8,611 nt of DNA, taken from assembly GCA_938036845.1 (NCBI GenBank), contig CALHWA010000033.1:1-8611 (forward strand). Direction: 5' to 3'. Positions within the stretch are counted from its first letter, which is position 1. Each line of letters begins with the position of its first letter. Source of the stretch: an uncultured Candidatus Saccharibacteria bacterium (lineage in GTDB: Bacteria > Patescibacteriota > Saccharimonadia > Saccharimonadales > Saccharimonadaceae). The position numbers and the translations under genes were made by a program. The notes under the pieces were generated by a model. It worked only from the letters and a program-made list of their open reading frames with translations, was not told the origin of the DNA and did not search any database. Below are positions 1 to 5,907 of the stretch, piece by piece.

Positions 1-768
1 CTGCGCCCGGCTCAGGCCTACCTCGTGCCCCACTGCTACCGCAGCCAGGCTGTTGGCGATGTTAAACTCACCCGGTATATTGATGGTGATGTGATGCATC
101 TGCCCCATGAGCCATACATCGTAGCGGCTGCCCGAGGCGGTTTGGGTGATGTTCGTAGCGCGAATGTCGCCGCCTGCAATGCCATAGCACAGGCTACGCG
201 GCACCGCTTGCTCGAAGACTGCTGCTGATGGGTCATCCGCATTGATAATGCCAACCCGCCGCGCCAGCTTGAAGAGCCGTGTCTTGGCGGCGCGGTAGCG
301 CTCGAATGTCTTGTGATAATCGAGATGCTCGTGGGTGACGTTGGTCATGACGGCAATGTCGATCGGGACGCCAAAGATGCGGTGCTGCGCCAACGCGTGG
401 CTCGTCACCTCTAGCACTACCCACTGCACATTATGCCGTCGAAACTCCGCCAAACGCTGCTGCAACAGGGGTGCAGATACGGTGGTCATGTGCTCGGTTT
501 GCGATGTGATGTCGTCGTTCACTCCATACGCCACCGTCGTCATTAGACCGGCATTGTAACCTGCTTCGACCAGCATGCGGTGAATCATAAAGCACGTTGT
601 GGTCTTGCCGTTCGTTCCCGTTACGCCAATGACGTGCATACCCTGGGCTGGGAAGCCTTGGTTGGCTGCCGCCGCAGTAGCTTCGAGCAGCCGATAGCCT
701 GGCTCTAGCGCCGCCAGCACGCTGGGTGGGAGGGTATTCTTGAGTGTTTGTTTTAGAGAAAATGCCAT
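1..768 (-). CDS. murE: MurE-type Mur ligase (UDP-MurNAc-tripeptide synthetase), 5' part only
   Basis: The first 256 codons are present and the gene runs off the left edge. MurE is a cytoplasmic ATP-dependent ligase that adds the third amino acid (diaminopimelate or lysine) to UDP-MurNAc-L-Ala-D-Glu. Visible motifs are the ATP loop GVTGTNGKTTT (residues 48-58), VTSHAL (121-126), TNVTHEHLDYH (142-152), the RAAKTRLF segment (159-166) whose Lys162 matches the carbamylated lysine position, NADDP (176-180) and GEFNIANSLAA (233-243). The SHAL and HLDYH forms point to MurE rather than MurC, MurD or MurF. The C-terminal domain with the DNPR/DDPR specificity motif is outside the window, so the added residue cannot be told. 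The ATG at 768 is chosen because a consensus -10 element lies 7 bases upstream. From this start only 47 residues precede the ATP loop, so the usual N-terminal UDP-binding domain of about 90 residues seems missing. MurT also lacks that domain, but the motifs fit MurE better. Confidence 0.88.
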   Translation of the reverse strand, partial: MAFSLKQTLKNTLPPSVLAALEPGYRLLEATAAAANQGFPAQGMHVIGVTGTNGKTTTCFMIHRMLVEAGYNAGLMTTVAYGVNDDITSQTEHMTTVSAPLLQQRLAEFRRHNVQWVVLEVTSHALAQHRIFGVPIDIAVMTNVTHEHLDYHKTFERYRAAKTRLFKLARRVGIINADDPSAAVFEQAVPRSLCYGIAGGDIRATNITQTASGSRYDVWLMGQMHHITINIPGEFNIANSLAAVAVGHEVGLSRAQ

Positions 769-775
769 GGCACAT

Positions 776-784
776 ATTATACCA
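776..784 (-). promoter_or_regulatory. Extended -10 promoter of the Mur ligase gene
   Basis: On the minus strand this reads TGG-TATAAT, a perfect -10 hexamer (781 down to 776) with the TGn extension. A poor -35 candidate (GTTTTA, 804-799) lies 17 bases further up. Only 7 bases separate the hexamer from the ATG at 768, so transcription should start at or next to the start codon. There is no room for a Shine-Dalgarno site. Confidence 0.72.
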
Positions 785-1100
785 CTTTTGGTAGTATTTA
801 AAACCATGAGAGGCATGATTTTTTGAGCAAGTAAATATGCTAAGGTGAGGGCTGCAAAACACTCGGTTATTCTCACCATCACCTTCCTCACACGCCCATT
901 TCTAGACTACTGTAAGAGTGAATACCTCTCTCGGATATTCATCTTGTACACCTGGGCTAAAATTGATTATTGCGATTGATTTCACACTCCATCGGATGAA
1001 GGGATTGGCTGGTGGAGCTAACACTGCAAAAGTGAGATTATACGTATTTTCTACACCATTTTTATTTTGGAGTAAGTTTTCTGCGTTGTGTACTCTCCTT

Positions 1101-1109
1101 TGCTATAAT
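1101..1109 (+). promoter_or_regulatory. Extended -10 promoter of tsaD
   Basis: TGC-TATAAT is a perfect -10 hexamer (1104-1109) with the TGn extension. No good -35 is visible at 16-18 bases. The ATG at 1116 follows after exactly 6 bases, which predicts a leaderless mRNA and fixes the tsaD start. Confidence 0.75.
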
Positions 1110-1115
1110 AACCCT

Positions 1116-2210
1116 ATGAAGATTCTTGGGATTGAGAGCAGCTGCGATGAGACAGCGGCTGCGGTGGTGGCCGATGGGCGGTGCCTGCTGAGTAGTGTGG
1201 TGCACTCGCAGATAGATATTCATGCCCAGTATGGCGGTGTGGTACCAGAGGTAGCAGCGCGGAGCCATATTGAGATGATTACCCCAGTGATTGATCGCGC
1301 ATTGGCCGAGGCGGCATGCAGCTGGGATGAGATTGATGGCATTGCGGTGACGTATGCGCCTGGGCTGGTAGGGTCACTATTGGTCGGGACGCTGGCGGCG
1401 CGGACGCTGGCAATTGTGCACAAGAAGCCGCTCTACGCGATTCATCATGTGGAGGCGCATGTCTATGCTAACTTTGTGGTGGAGGACGGCCGGCCAAAGC
1501 CCGAGCCGACCCTCGCACTTCCTGCTGCGCAGCCGAGCTTCCCTATGCTGGCGCTTATCGTCTCTGGTGGGCATAGTCAGCTGGTGCTGTTTCGGGCGCA
1601 TGGTGACTATACACTACTTGGCCAGACGCAGGATGATGCTGTGGGCGAAGCCTTCGACAAGGTAGCAAAGATCATTGGTTTGCCTTACCCTGGCGGCCCG
1701 GCTATTGCTGCTGCCGCTATGCAGGGCGACCCGCAGCGCTACGCGTTGCCCAAAGCACGGATGCATGGCCAGTACGATTTCTCCTTCTCGGGCCTTAAAA
1801 CGGCCGTGCTGCGTCGAATGCAAGCCGAGGTAGGTAAAGATACCTCTTTTCCTTCGCACGAGCTTCCAGCGCTTGTTACGCCGCAGCAGCGCTATGATAT
1901 GGCGGCGAGTTTCCAGCGTGTGGCGGTAGAGACGTTGGTGGATAAGACGGTGCTGGCTTATGAACACTATGCGCCACGCTCCGTCGTCATTGCTGGTGGT
2001 GTGGCGGCCAACCAAGAACTTCGCCGCCAGCTGCGCACCGCCCTGCCCTGCTCCATTAGCTACGCACCAATGGCCTTTTGCACAGACAATGCAGTGATGA
2101 TCGCCACACTCGGCTATTACTACGCCCAGGCTGGCCACACAGTCGACCCATACCTGCTCGAAGTGCAGCCAAGCTTGTCGATGCGCGAAGCGGTGTGGGC
2201 TGATAATTAG
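1116..2210 (+). CDS. tsaD: TsaD, tRNA N6-adenosine threonylcarbamoyltransferase
   Basis: The product is 364 residues, slightly longer than the usual 335-345. TsaD acts in the cytoplasm with TsaB and TsaE. It transfers threonylcarbamoyl from threonylcarbamoyl-AMP (made by TsaC) to A37 of tRNAs that read ANN codons, giving t6A. ASKHA-fold motifs are all present: GIESSCDET (5-13), the metal-binding HVEAH (111-115, His111 and His115), VSGGHSQLV (149-157), DDAVGEAFDKVAK (173-185), FSFSGLKTAV (222-231), AGGVAAN (293-299) and TDNAVMIA (323-330), whose Asp324 is the third metal ligand. The extra length comes partly from an insertion after HVEAH (about residues 121-144) and a loop near 240-256. The ATG at 1116 is chosen because the protein begins with the family-typical MKILGIESSCDET and a consensus -10 box ends 6 bases upstream. 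The partners tsaB, tsaC and tsaE are not in the window. The stop overlaps the end of the convergent deoxyribosyltransferase gene. Confidence 0.97.
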   Translation: MKILGIESSCDETAAAVVADGRCLLSSVVHSQIDIHAQYGGVVPEVAARSHIEMITPVIDRALAEAACSWDEIDGIAVTYAPGLVGSLLVGTLAARTLAIVHKKPLYAIHHVEAHVYANFVVEDGRPKPEPTLALPAAQPSFPMLALIVSGGHSQLVLFRAHGDYTLLGQTQDDAVGEAFDKVAKIIGLPYPGGPAIAAAAMQGDPQRYALPKARMHGQYDFSFSGLKTAVLRRMQAEVGKDTSFPSHELPALVTPQQRYDMAASFQRVAVETLVDKTVLAYEHYAPRSVVIAGGVAANQELRRQLRTALPCSISYAPMAFCTDNAVMIATLGYYYAQAGHTVDPYLLEVQPSLSMREAVWADN

Positions 2211-2219
2211 CCTTCTTTT
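2198..2219 (+). terminator. Weak intrinsic terminator overlapping the tsaD stop codon
   Basis: GGCT (2198-2201) can pair with AGCC (2209-2212) around a 7-base loop, and TTCTTTT follows at 2213-2219. The stem is only 4 base pairs and contains the TAG stop, so this is a weak candidate. No better one is visible directly after tsaD. Confidence 0.3.
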
Positions 2220-2698
2220 GCGCGAATCTGCCTGGCCAGCGCTGCAGCAGATACAACAGTTTCGTCAAGTGTGTGATAAATCGGGAGCTCTGGCTGCTCG
2301 AGGTGTGCTTGTATTTCGATATCAAATGGTCGGTCGAAGCTTTTGTCAATGCCAAGCACGATGGGCGAGCCGCGCCCGAGTTCCTTACCAAGCTCTAGTG
2401 GTGTAATAATACCTGGCCCCTTGACGAAGTAAAACATGACCACGCGTGCGAGCTGTAGATTCCGGTGCTCCCATGTGATCTGCTCCTTCGCAATATCACC
2501 AACGCGTGGTATTCCTTCCGGGCGTCGTGGGTTGGCGATAATGAGCTCTTCGTCGCATGATCCTGTTTGCTCAATATTTTCTAATAATTTTTCTGCTTGC
2601 TTTTGCCAATCTTCTGCCCCAGAAATAGGGCCTGCAATGAAGATGTCTGGTCTTAATTCTTGCATAGATAACGCTGATGTTGGGCGTTTGACGAGCAT
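2207..2698 (-). CDS. Nucleoside 2-deoxyribosyltransferase-like protein
   Basis: The product is 163 residues and looks like the Nuc_deoxyri_tr2 branch of the nucleoside 2-deoxyribosyltransferase family. These cytoplasmic enzymes cleave or exchange the N-glycosidic bond of deoxynucleosides or related nucleotides in salvage. Visible family features are FIAGPISG (20-27), NPRRP (56-60), ITWEHRN (74-80), TPLELGK (99-105) and DIEIQAHL (126-133). Glu102 in TPLELG lies where the nucleophilic glutamate of the classical family would be expected; this is an inference from motif order. The real substrate is unknown, and some relatives may be nucleotide hydrolases. The ATG at 2698 is preferred over an internal ATG (codon 12) because a -35/-10 promoter ends 6 bases before it. 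The gene is convergent with tsaD, with stop codons overlapping by two bases. It is not in an operon with the FemAB gene upstream, since it has its own promoter. Confidence 0.85.
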   Translation of the reverse strand: MLVKRPTSALSMQELRPDIFIAGPISGAEDWQKQAEKLLENIEQTGSCDEELIIANPRRPEGIPRVGDIAKEQITWEHRNLQLARVVMFYFVKGPGIITPLELGKELGRGSPIVLGIDKSFDRPFDIEIQAHLEQPELPIYHTLDETVVSAAALARQIRAKEG

Positions 2699-2704
2699 GG
2701 CAAA

Positions 2705-2733
2705 ATAGTATCATGAACTATTGTAAAGATCAA
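2705..2733 (-). promoter_or_regulatory. Promoter of the deoxyribosyltransferase gene
   Basis: On the minus strand TTGATC (2733-2728, 4 of 6 to TTGACA) is followed by a 17-base spacer and TACTAT (2710-2705, 5 of 6 to TATAAT). TGA directly before the hexamer supplies the extended -10. The ATG at 2698 follows 6 bases later, so the mRNA should be leaderless. This is the most complete promoter in the window. Confidence 0.75.
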
Positions 2734-2757
2734 ATATCACAAACACGAAAAATAAGC

Positions 2758-2785
2758 TGAAGATCTGCAAGTCGCGGATTTTTCA
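2758..2785 (+). terminator. Stem-loop with a T-run, possible plus-strand terminator
   Basis: GAAGATCTGC (2759-2768) pairs with GCGGATTTTTC (2774-2784) around the loop AAGTC, using G.U pairs and one bulge. The right arm contains five T (2779-2783), so on the plus strand it resembles a terminator. On the minus strand one pair becomes a C/A mismatch, so the structure is strand-biased. It could stop transcripts that read through from tsaD before they cross the FemAB gene in antisense. Confidence 0.35.
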
Positions 2786-2788
2786 TCT

Positions 2789-2818
2789 CACCGTAAGGTG
2801 GTTCTATCCACCACGGTG
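2789..2818. other. Strong two-part stem-loop downstream of the first FemAB gene
   Basis: CACCG (2789-2793) pairs with CGGTG (2814-2818), and inside it GGTGG (2797-2801) pairs with CCACC (2808-2812) around a 6-base loop. The two stems are joined by a small asymmetric internal loop. It begins 35 bases after the FemAB stop on the minus strand and has no T-run on either strand. It could be a 3' end stabiliser, a non-canonical terminator or part of a small RNA; no known RNA family is recognised. Confidence 0.5.
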
Positions 2819-2853
2819 CCTAATAGTGTAGATATTGTTACGAAGGCAGTGCT

Positions 2854-4110
2854 CTACCGCGCTATAATCTTTCGCGCCGCACGCATGAAACGAACCACCT
2901 GATGTATGAATGGCCGAGCGATATATTCATAGCAGCCAGCGCGTTCCTCTAGCTGGCCACCAAAGCCTTTCTTGAAGTGATACACCCCCTCTTGTTCGGG
3001 AAAGCCGTTGAAGTTCCCACTTGTGCCGTAGAAGTTATAACGCTGAGCGCCAAGGCTGATGGCACGGCGCATTGCTGCGTATTGCAGGGCGTATGAGCCA
3101 GAGAACTTGGCATGCTGATCGTCCGACCCACTAAGAAAATACACCACTTCGTTATCGCTTGTGTGCATGAAGATGGCGGCGGCAAGTGGCAGGACGTCGC
3201 CGCTAGCTGCCTGGCGCAACGTTTCGTAATCTGCCAAGCGTTTGGATACCGCAGTGAGCTGATTGTCGAGCTCCTTCACCTGCCCTTGCTTGTCTGGCTC
3301 GGTCGCTAGCGCATCGCGCTCGGTTTGCAGTGCATCCTGCTGAGCGCTGAGGCGGGCTTGGTAGCCAGCAAGGTCGAGCTCGGCAATCAGGAACCACGCC
3401 TGCTTGCGGTGGAAGGCGCGGAACAATTGCTGATAAAATTCTTCGTTGCGCCCTGAGAAACCACGCCGCGTGCCGGTATCGATTAGCAACTTCGCAAATG
3501 GCGCGAGGTCGTCCACCGCAGTAATCTCGCGTACCGCCACACCATACTTGGTGGCCGCCTTGACGCAGCTGCGTGTCTTGGTGTCGAAACTCTTGAGTAG
3601 TGCTGCATCATCGTGATAGGGCGAGAGATCTTTGGCGAAGAACCAGCGCACGTAGCGCGCGTTGCAGTCGGTTTGCTGCGGGGGGATAGCGCGAAAGCCT
3701 GCCTTTTCTAATTGTTGCAATGCCTTGGCTGTGCCTGCTACTTCGAGAAGCTGAGTAGGGTCACTTCCCTGCCGTAGTATGAGTGGCGGTTGAATCCGAA
3801 GTAAAATACCTTTGCGTGCTTTGACATATTTCTTAAGTTCTGTCAATAACATACTGAGCACTGCTGAGTTGTGATAATCCACGAGCGGTCCTTGCAAACA
3901 TTCAAACTCGCTATAGCCCAAGGTGCGCCACTCATATAACACGGCGGTAGCTACCAAGCGCTCACCCTCAGCAAACAGCCCCAGATAATGTGCCTGCCAG
4001 CCCAGCTGCGCCACTCGCGTGGCATTAGCGGCCGACTGGACGAAGCTCCCCAGCGGGTGCTGCGCGGCAAATTGCTCGAGAGTGGATGGATCAATAGGTT
4101 TGAGCTGCAT
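2854..4110 (-). CDS. FemAB/FemA-like peptidoglycan bridge aminoacyltransferase with coiled-coil arm
   Basis: The product is 418 residues and resembles the FemA/FemB family. These membrane-associated cytoplasmic enzymes move an amino acid from aminoacyl-tRNA to the stem peptide of lipid II, building the peptidoglycan cross-bridge. The first half carries one GNAT-like domain (about 1-190). The second runs from about 191 to 400 and ends with the family signature around RYNFYGTSGNF (357-367), YHFKKGFGG (377-385) and a basic C-terminal helix (about 400-418). Between them, residues 244-303 form a charged helical stretch that looks like the antiparallel coiled-coil arm of FemA, which is related to the tRNA-binding arm of seryl-tRNA synthetase. 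No signal peptide is visible. The start at 4110 has no Shine-Dalgarno site but sits 12 bases after a -10 box. The residue added cannot be told from sequence. It is divergent from a second, armless family member at 4310-5263. Confidence 0.9.
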   Translation of the reverse strand: MQLKPIDPSTLEQFAAQHPLGSFVQSAANATRVAQLGWQAHYLGLFAEGERLVATAVLYEWRTLGYSEFECLQGPLVDYHNSAVLSMLLTELKKYVKARKGILLRIQPPLILRQGSDPTQLLEVAGTAKALQQLEKAGFRAIPPQQTDCNARYVRWFFAKDLSPYHDDAALLKSFDTKTRSCVKAATKYGVAVREITAVDDLAPFAKLLIDTGTRRGFSGRNEEFYQQLFRAFHRKQAWFLIAELDLAGYQARLSAQQDALQTERDALATEPDKQGQVKELDNQLTAVSKRLADYETLRQAASGDVLPLAAAIFMHTSDNEVVYFLSGSDDQHAKFSGSYALQYAAMRRAISLGAQRYNFYGTSGNFNGFPEQEGVYHFKKGFGGQLEERAGCYEYIARPFIHQVVRFMRAARKIIAR

Positions 4111-4122
4111 ACTAATAGCGCT

Positions 4123-4131
4123 AGTATAGCA
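4123..4131 (-). promoter_or_regulatory. Extended -10 promoter of the first FemAB gene
   Basis: The minus strand reads TGC-TATACT (4131 down to 4123), 5 of 6 to consensus. The ATG at 4110 is 12 bases downstream, so the expected leader is only about 5 bases, too short for a Shine-Dalgarno site. No clear -35 is visible. Confidence 0.65.
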
Positions 4132-4294
4132 TTTTTGAGTGGTAAGAGGAAGAGAGTGATGGTGATGAATAACTCGCGATTGGCTATAACGAAGGAGTTT
4201 AAAGAGATAATACCTTACATCAGACTCACTATTTCGTCAGAGTATACATGAATGTGTTTTTGCAATAATCATCAGTGAAAATCCGCTACAAAGT

Positions 4295-4303
4295 TGCTAT
4301 ACT
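4295..4303 (+). promoter_or_regulatory. Extended -10 promoter of the second FemAB gene
   Basis: TGC-TATACT (4295-4303) lies 6 bases before the ATG at 4310, predicting a leaderless mRNA. No good -35 is seen at the normal distance. The 199 bases between the two FemAB starts hold the two promoters back to back; I see no shared operator between them. Confidence 0.72.
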
Positions 4304-4309
4304 AATGTT

Positions 4310-5263
4310 ATGAAACATTTTTTACAGACTGAGGCATGGGAGGCCTTTCAACAAGCGCAGCAGCGTCATACGGTGCGGCGGGTAGACAAAGGGTGGCAGT
4401 ATTATGGCATTATTGAGCACGGTCGGCTCAACCATCGGTTGTATGTACCCTATGGGCCCGAAGCAGATAATGATGCAGCCCAGGAAGCTGCACTTAAGGA
4501 TATTATTGCCACCGGACGGCAATATGGTGCAGACTTTGTGCGGGTCGACCCCCGAACGACACGGCTTGAGCAATTGCAAAATCTTGGCTTTCGCAAGGCA
4601 AAGAGCCTCCAGCCCGATCGAACAATTATTAATGATGTGACGATAGATCACGATGCCATCCTGGCTAATGCCAAGCAAGCAGTGCGTTACACGTGGCGTA
4701 AGAACCAGAAGGCCGGGGTGCGCTTCCACACCAGTTATGAGCCGGCGGATATTGAGATCTTTCTTGATATGATCCACGATGTTGCCAAGCGTACTGGCAT
4801 GCAGCCTCATAGTGATGCCTACTTTCGCCAAATGGCAGAAGTACTCTTCCCACGTAAGGCAGCTGGCCTGATGTATGCCACGCTAGAAGATAAGCCAGTT
4901 GCTAGCCTGATATTCTTTAGTGACGGCACGACGATGGCCTATGCCCACGCTGCGTCCTACACCGCCCAGCGTAACCTCAGCCCAGCTACAGCACTAGTGG
5001 TGTCTGCCCTCTTCTATGCGCACGATACCGGGCACAAATTCTTTGACTTTTACGGTATTGCGCCAGACGATGTGCCGAAGGATCACCCCTGGGCGGGCTT
5101 CACGCACTTTAAGAAATCATTTGGGGGTACGCCGGTGGATTATATCGGCACCTGGGAAAAACCTCTCCATCCACTGCGCTACCGGCTGTATCACCTCTAC
5201 CAAGCGCTGTATCAGCACATGCGCAGTCTGCGTCAGGCATCGTATCGTCGCTCGCATAAGTGA
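4310..5263 (+). CDS. FemAB/FemX-like peptidoglycan bridge aminoacyltransferase, armless
   Basis: The product is 317 residues, close in size to FemX-type enzymes (about 335) and shorter than FemA (about 420). The family adds an amino acid from aminoacyl-tRNA to lipid II or its UDP-MurNAc-pentapeptide precursor. Two GNAT-like domains are present. The first covers about residues 1-115, including LYVPYGPEAD (44-53). The second covers about 116-285, with RYTWRKNQKAGV (126-137), a central strand LIFFSDGTTMAYAHAAS (200-216), FFDFYGIAP (244-252) and the signature THFKKSFGG (265-273). No coiled-coil arm separates the domains, unlike the divergent neighbour. The tail (about 284-317) is basic and may contact membrane phospholipid or lipid II. 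The ATG at 4310 is fixed by the -10 box 6 bases upstream; an out-of-frame ATG at 4305 ends at once. The gene ends in TGA and an intrinsic terminator follows, so it seems monocistronic. Which amino acid it adds is unknown. Confidence 0.91.
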   Translation: MKHFLQTEAWEAFQQAQQRHTVRRVDKGWQYYGIIEHGRLNHRLYVPYGPEADNDAAQEAALKDIIATGRQYGADFVRVDPRTTRLEQLQNLGFRKAKSLQPDRTIINDVTIDHDAILANAKQAVRYTWRKNQKAGVRFHTSYEPADIEIFLDMIHDVAKRTGMQPHSDAYFRQMAEVLFPRKAAGLMYATLEDKPVASLIFFSDGTTMAYAHAASYTAQRNLSPATALVVSALFYAHDTGHKFFDFYGIAPDDVPKDHPWAGFTHFKKSFGGTPVDYIGTWEKPLHPLRYRLYHLYQALYQHMRSLRQASYRRSHK

Positions 5264-5281
5264 GCGTGGCATTACTTAGAG

Positions 5282-5307
5282 AAAGGCGCTCGACGGGGCG
5301 TCTTTTT
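5282..5307 (+). terminator. Intrinsic terminator after the second FemAB gene
   Basis: AAAGGCGC (5282-5289) pairs with GCGTCTTT (5298-5305) around an 8-base loop, with one G.U pair, and the T-run at 5303-5307 continues the right arm. It starts 18 bases after the TGA stop. It separates this gene from valS. Confidence 0.85.
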
Positions 5308-5413
5308 ATATCACCTCTCCCCTTCCCTACTCTACTGACGTGACTTTAGACGGAAAACAATATGAGATCCATATGCTGATGTGGGGCTATAGAGCTTGAT
5401 ATAGTTTCACGCA

Positions 5414-5429
5414 TTATTCACGTGAAATA
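5414..5429. promoter_or_regulatory. parS-like palindrome 1
   Basis: The core is TTCACGTGAA, a perfect palindrome at 5417-5426. Over 16 bases it matches the known parS consensus TGTTTCACGTGAAACA at 13 positions. A left half-site GTTTCACG sits just upstream at 5404-5411. ParB binding is inferred from the match alone. Confidence 0.55.
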
Positions 5430-5695
5430 GAGATATGTACAGGTGAAAATTGTGATATCACTTCCCTACTGTAATTCAATTTTGGTTGTAACTATGATAA
5501 ACACAATTTATCTTCATCTCTGATTTATTATTCATACCTCCCTTTTGCATTGGATGAAGCGCGTTGATGAATGCAGCATGATGGTAAGCGTGCAGGCATT
5601 TCTGCTGCTTTCTGGTAGTCTGCTCGTTCCTCATGTTCTACTGGATGAGATAGTAAAATTGTAATTGCTTTAGTCGCAGGTCGTCACAAGGTGCA

Positions 5696-5711
5696 CCTTC
5701 CACGTGAAAAC
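5696..5711. promoter_or_regulatory. parS-like palindrome 2
   Basis: The core TTCCACGTGAAA (5698-5709) is identical to the central 12 bases of the Bacillus-type parS TGTTCCACGTGAAACA; the outer two bases on each side differ. It lies about 145 bases upstream of the valS promoter, outside any gene. Confidence 0.52.
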
Positions 5712-5852
5712 TAACAATAGAAAACTATCAGAACAAATGACTGCTCGATAGTGACCAATCTGCAAAGCAAGAAACAAAACATATCATCTTAATCAGCTAC
5801 GCCTTAGCCTCATCACTAACCCCTGTCACCCCTGCCATTGTGCCGCCAAACG

Positions 5853-5861
5853 TGCTATACT
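5853..5861 (+). promoter_or_regulatory. Extended -10 promoter of valS
   Basis: TGC-TATACT (hexamer 5856-5861) is the same element as at both FemAB genes. No clear -35 is seen. Transcription should start near 5868, giving a leader of about 116 bases, the only long leader in the window. Confidence 0.68.
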
Positions 5862-5907
5862 AGGTAGCTGAAGTTGCACCAAAAAATCGGCCAGGCAGAT
5901 GCTGCAC

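Larger units (their letters stand above)
769..1115. other. Divergent intergenic region between the Mur ligase and tsaD
   Basis: These 347 bases hold the two outward promoters at their ends and no convincing gene. The tsaD frame stays open upstream to a GTG at 918, but the resulting N-terminal extension looks non-coding. Near the left side AAGGTGA (842-848) can pair with TCACCTT (879-885), while the overlapping GGTGAG (844-849) can instead pair with CTCACC (872-877). The middle, about 890-1080, is AT-rich and shows nothing I recognise. Confidence 0.6.

Noticed and set aside
918..1115. N-terminal extension of tsaD from a GTG at 918, giving 430 residues
   Set aside because: The family-typical start MKILGIESSCDET begins at 1116, a perfect extended -10 lies inside the extension at 1101-1109, and the extra 66 residues look like translated intergenic DNA.
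2789..2856. tRNA-like patterns: GGTGGTTCTATCCACC on plus resembling a T-arm, and GGTAGAGCACTGCC on minus resembling a D-arm
   Set aside because: They are on opposite strands, the T-loop would have 6 bases instead of 7, no acceptor stem or CCA end can be formed, and the D-arm match overlaps the FemAB stop codon.
4157..4251. Short open frame of 30 codons between the divergent FemAB genes, with AAGGAG at 4191-4196
   Set aside because: The AAGGAG is not followed by a start codon at a usable distance, and the frame has no promoter of the type seen at the other genes.
4685..4700. A further CACGTG inside the second FemAB gene
   Set aside because: Its flanks match the parS consensus at only about 10 of 16 positions and the bases are explained by coding sequence.
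5415..5423. DnaA box (TTATTCACG) overlapping parS-like site 1
   Set aside because: It has one mismatch to the relaxed TTATNCACA, is a single copy, and is better explained as the left half of the palindrome.
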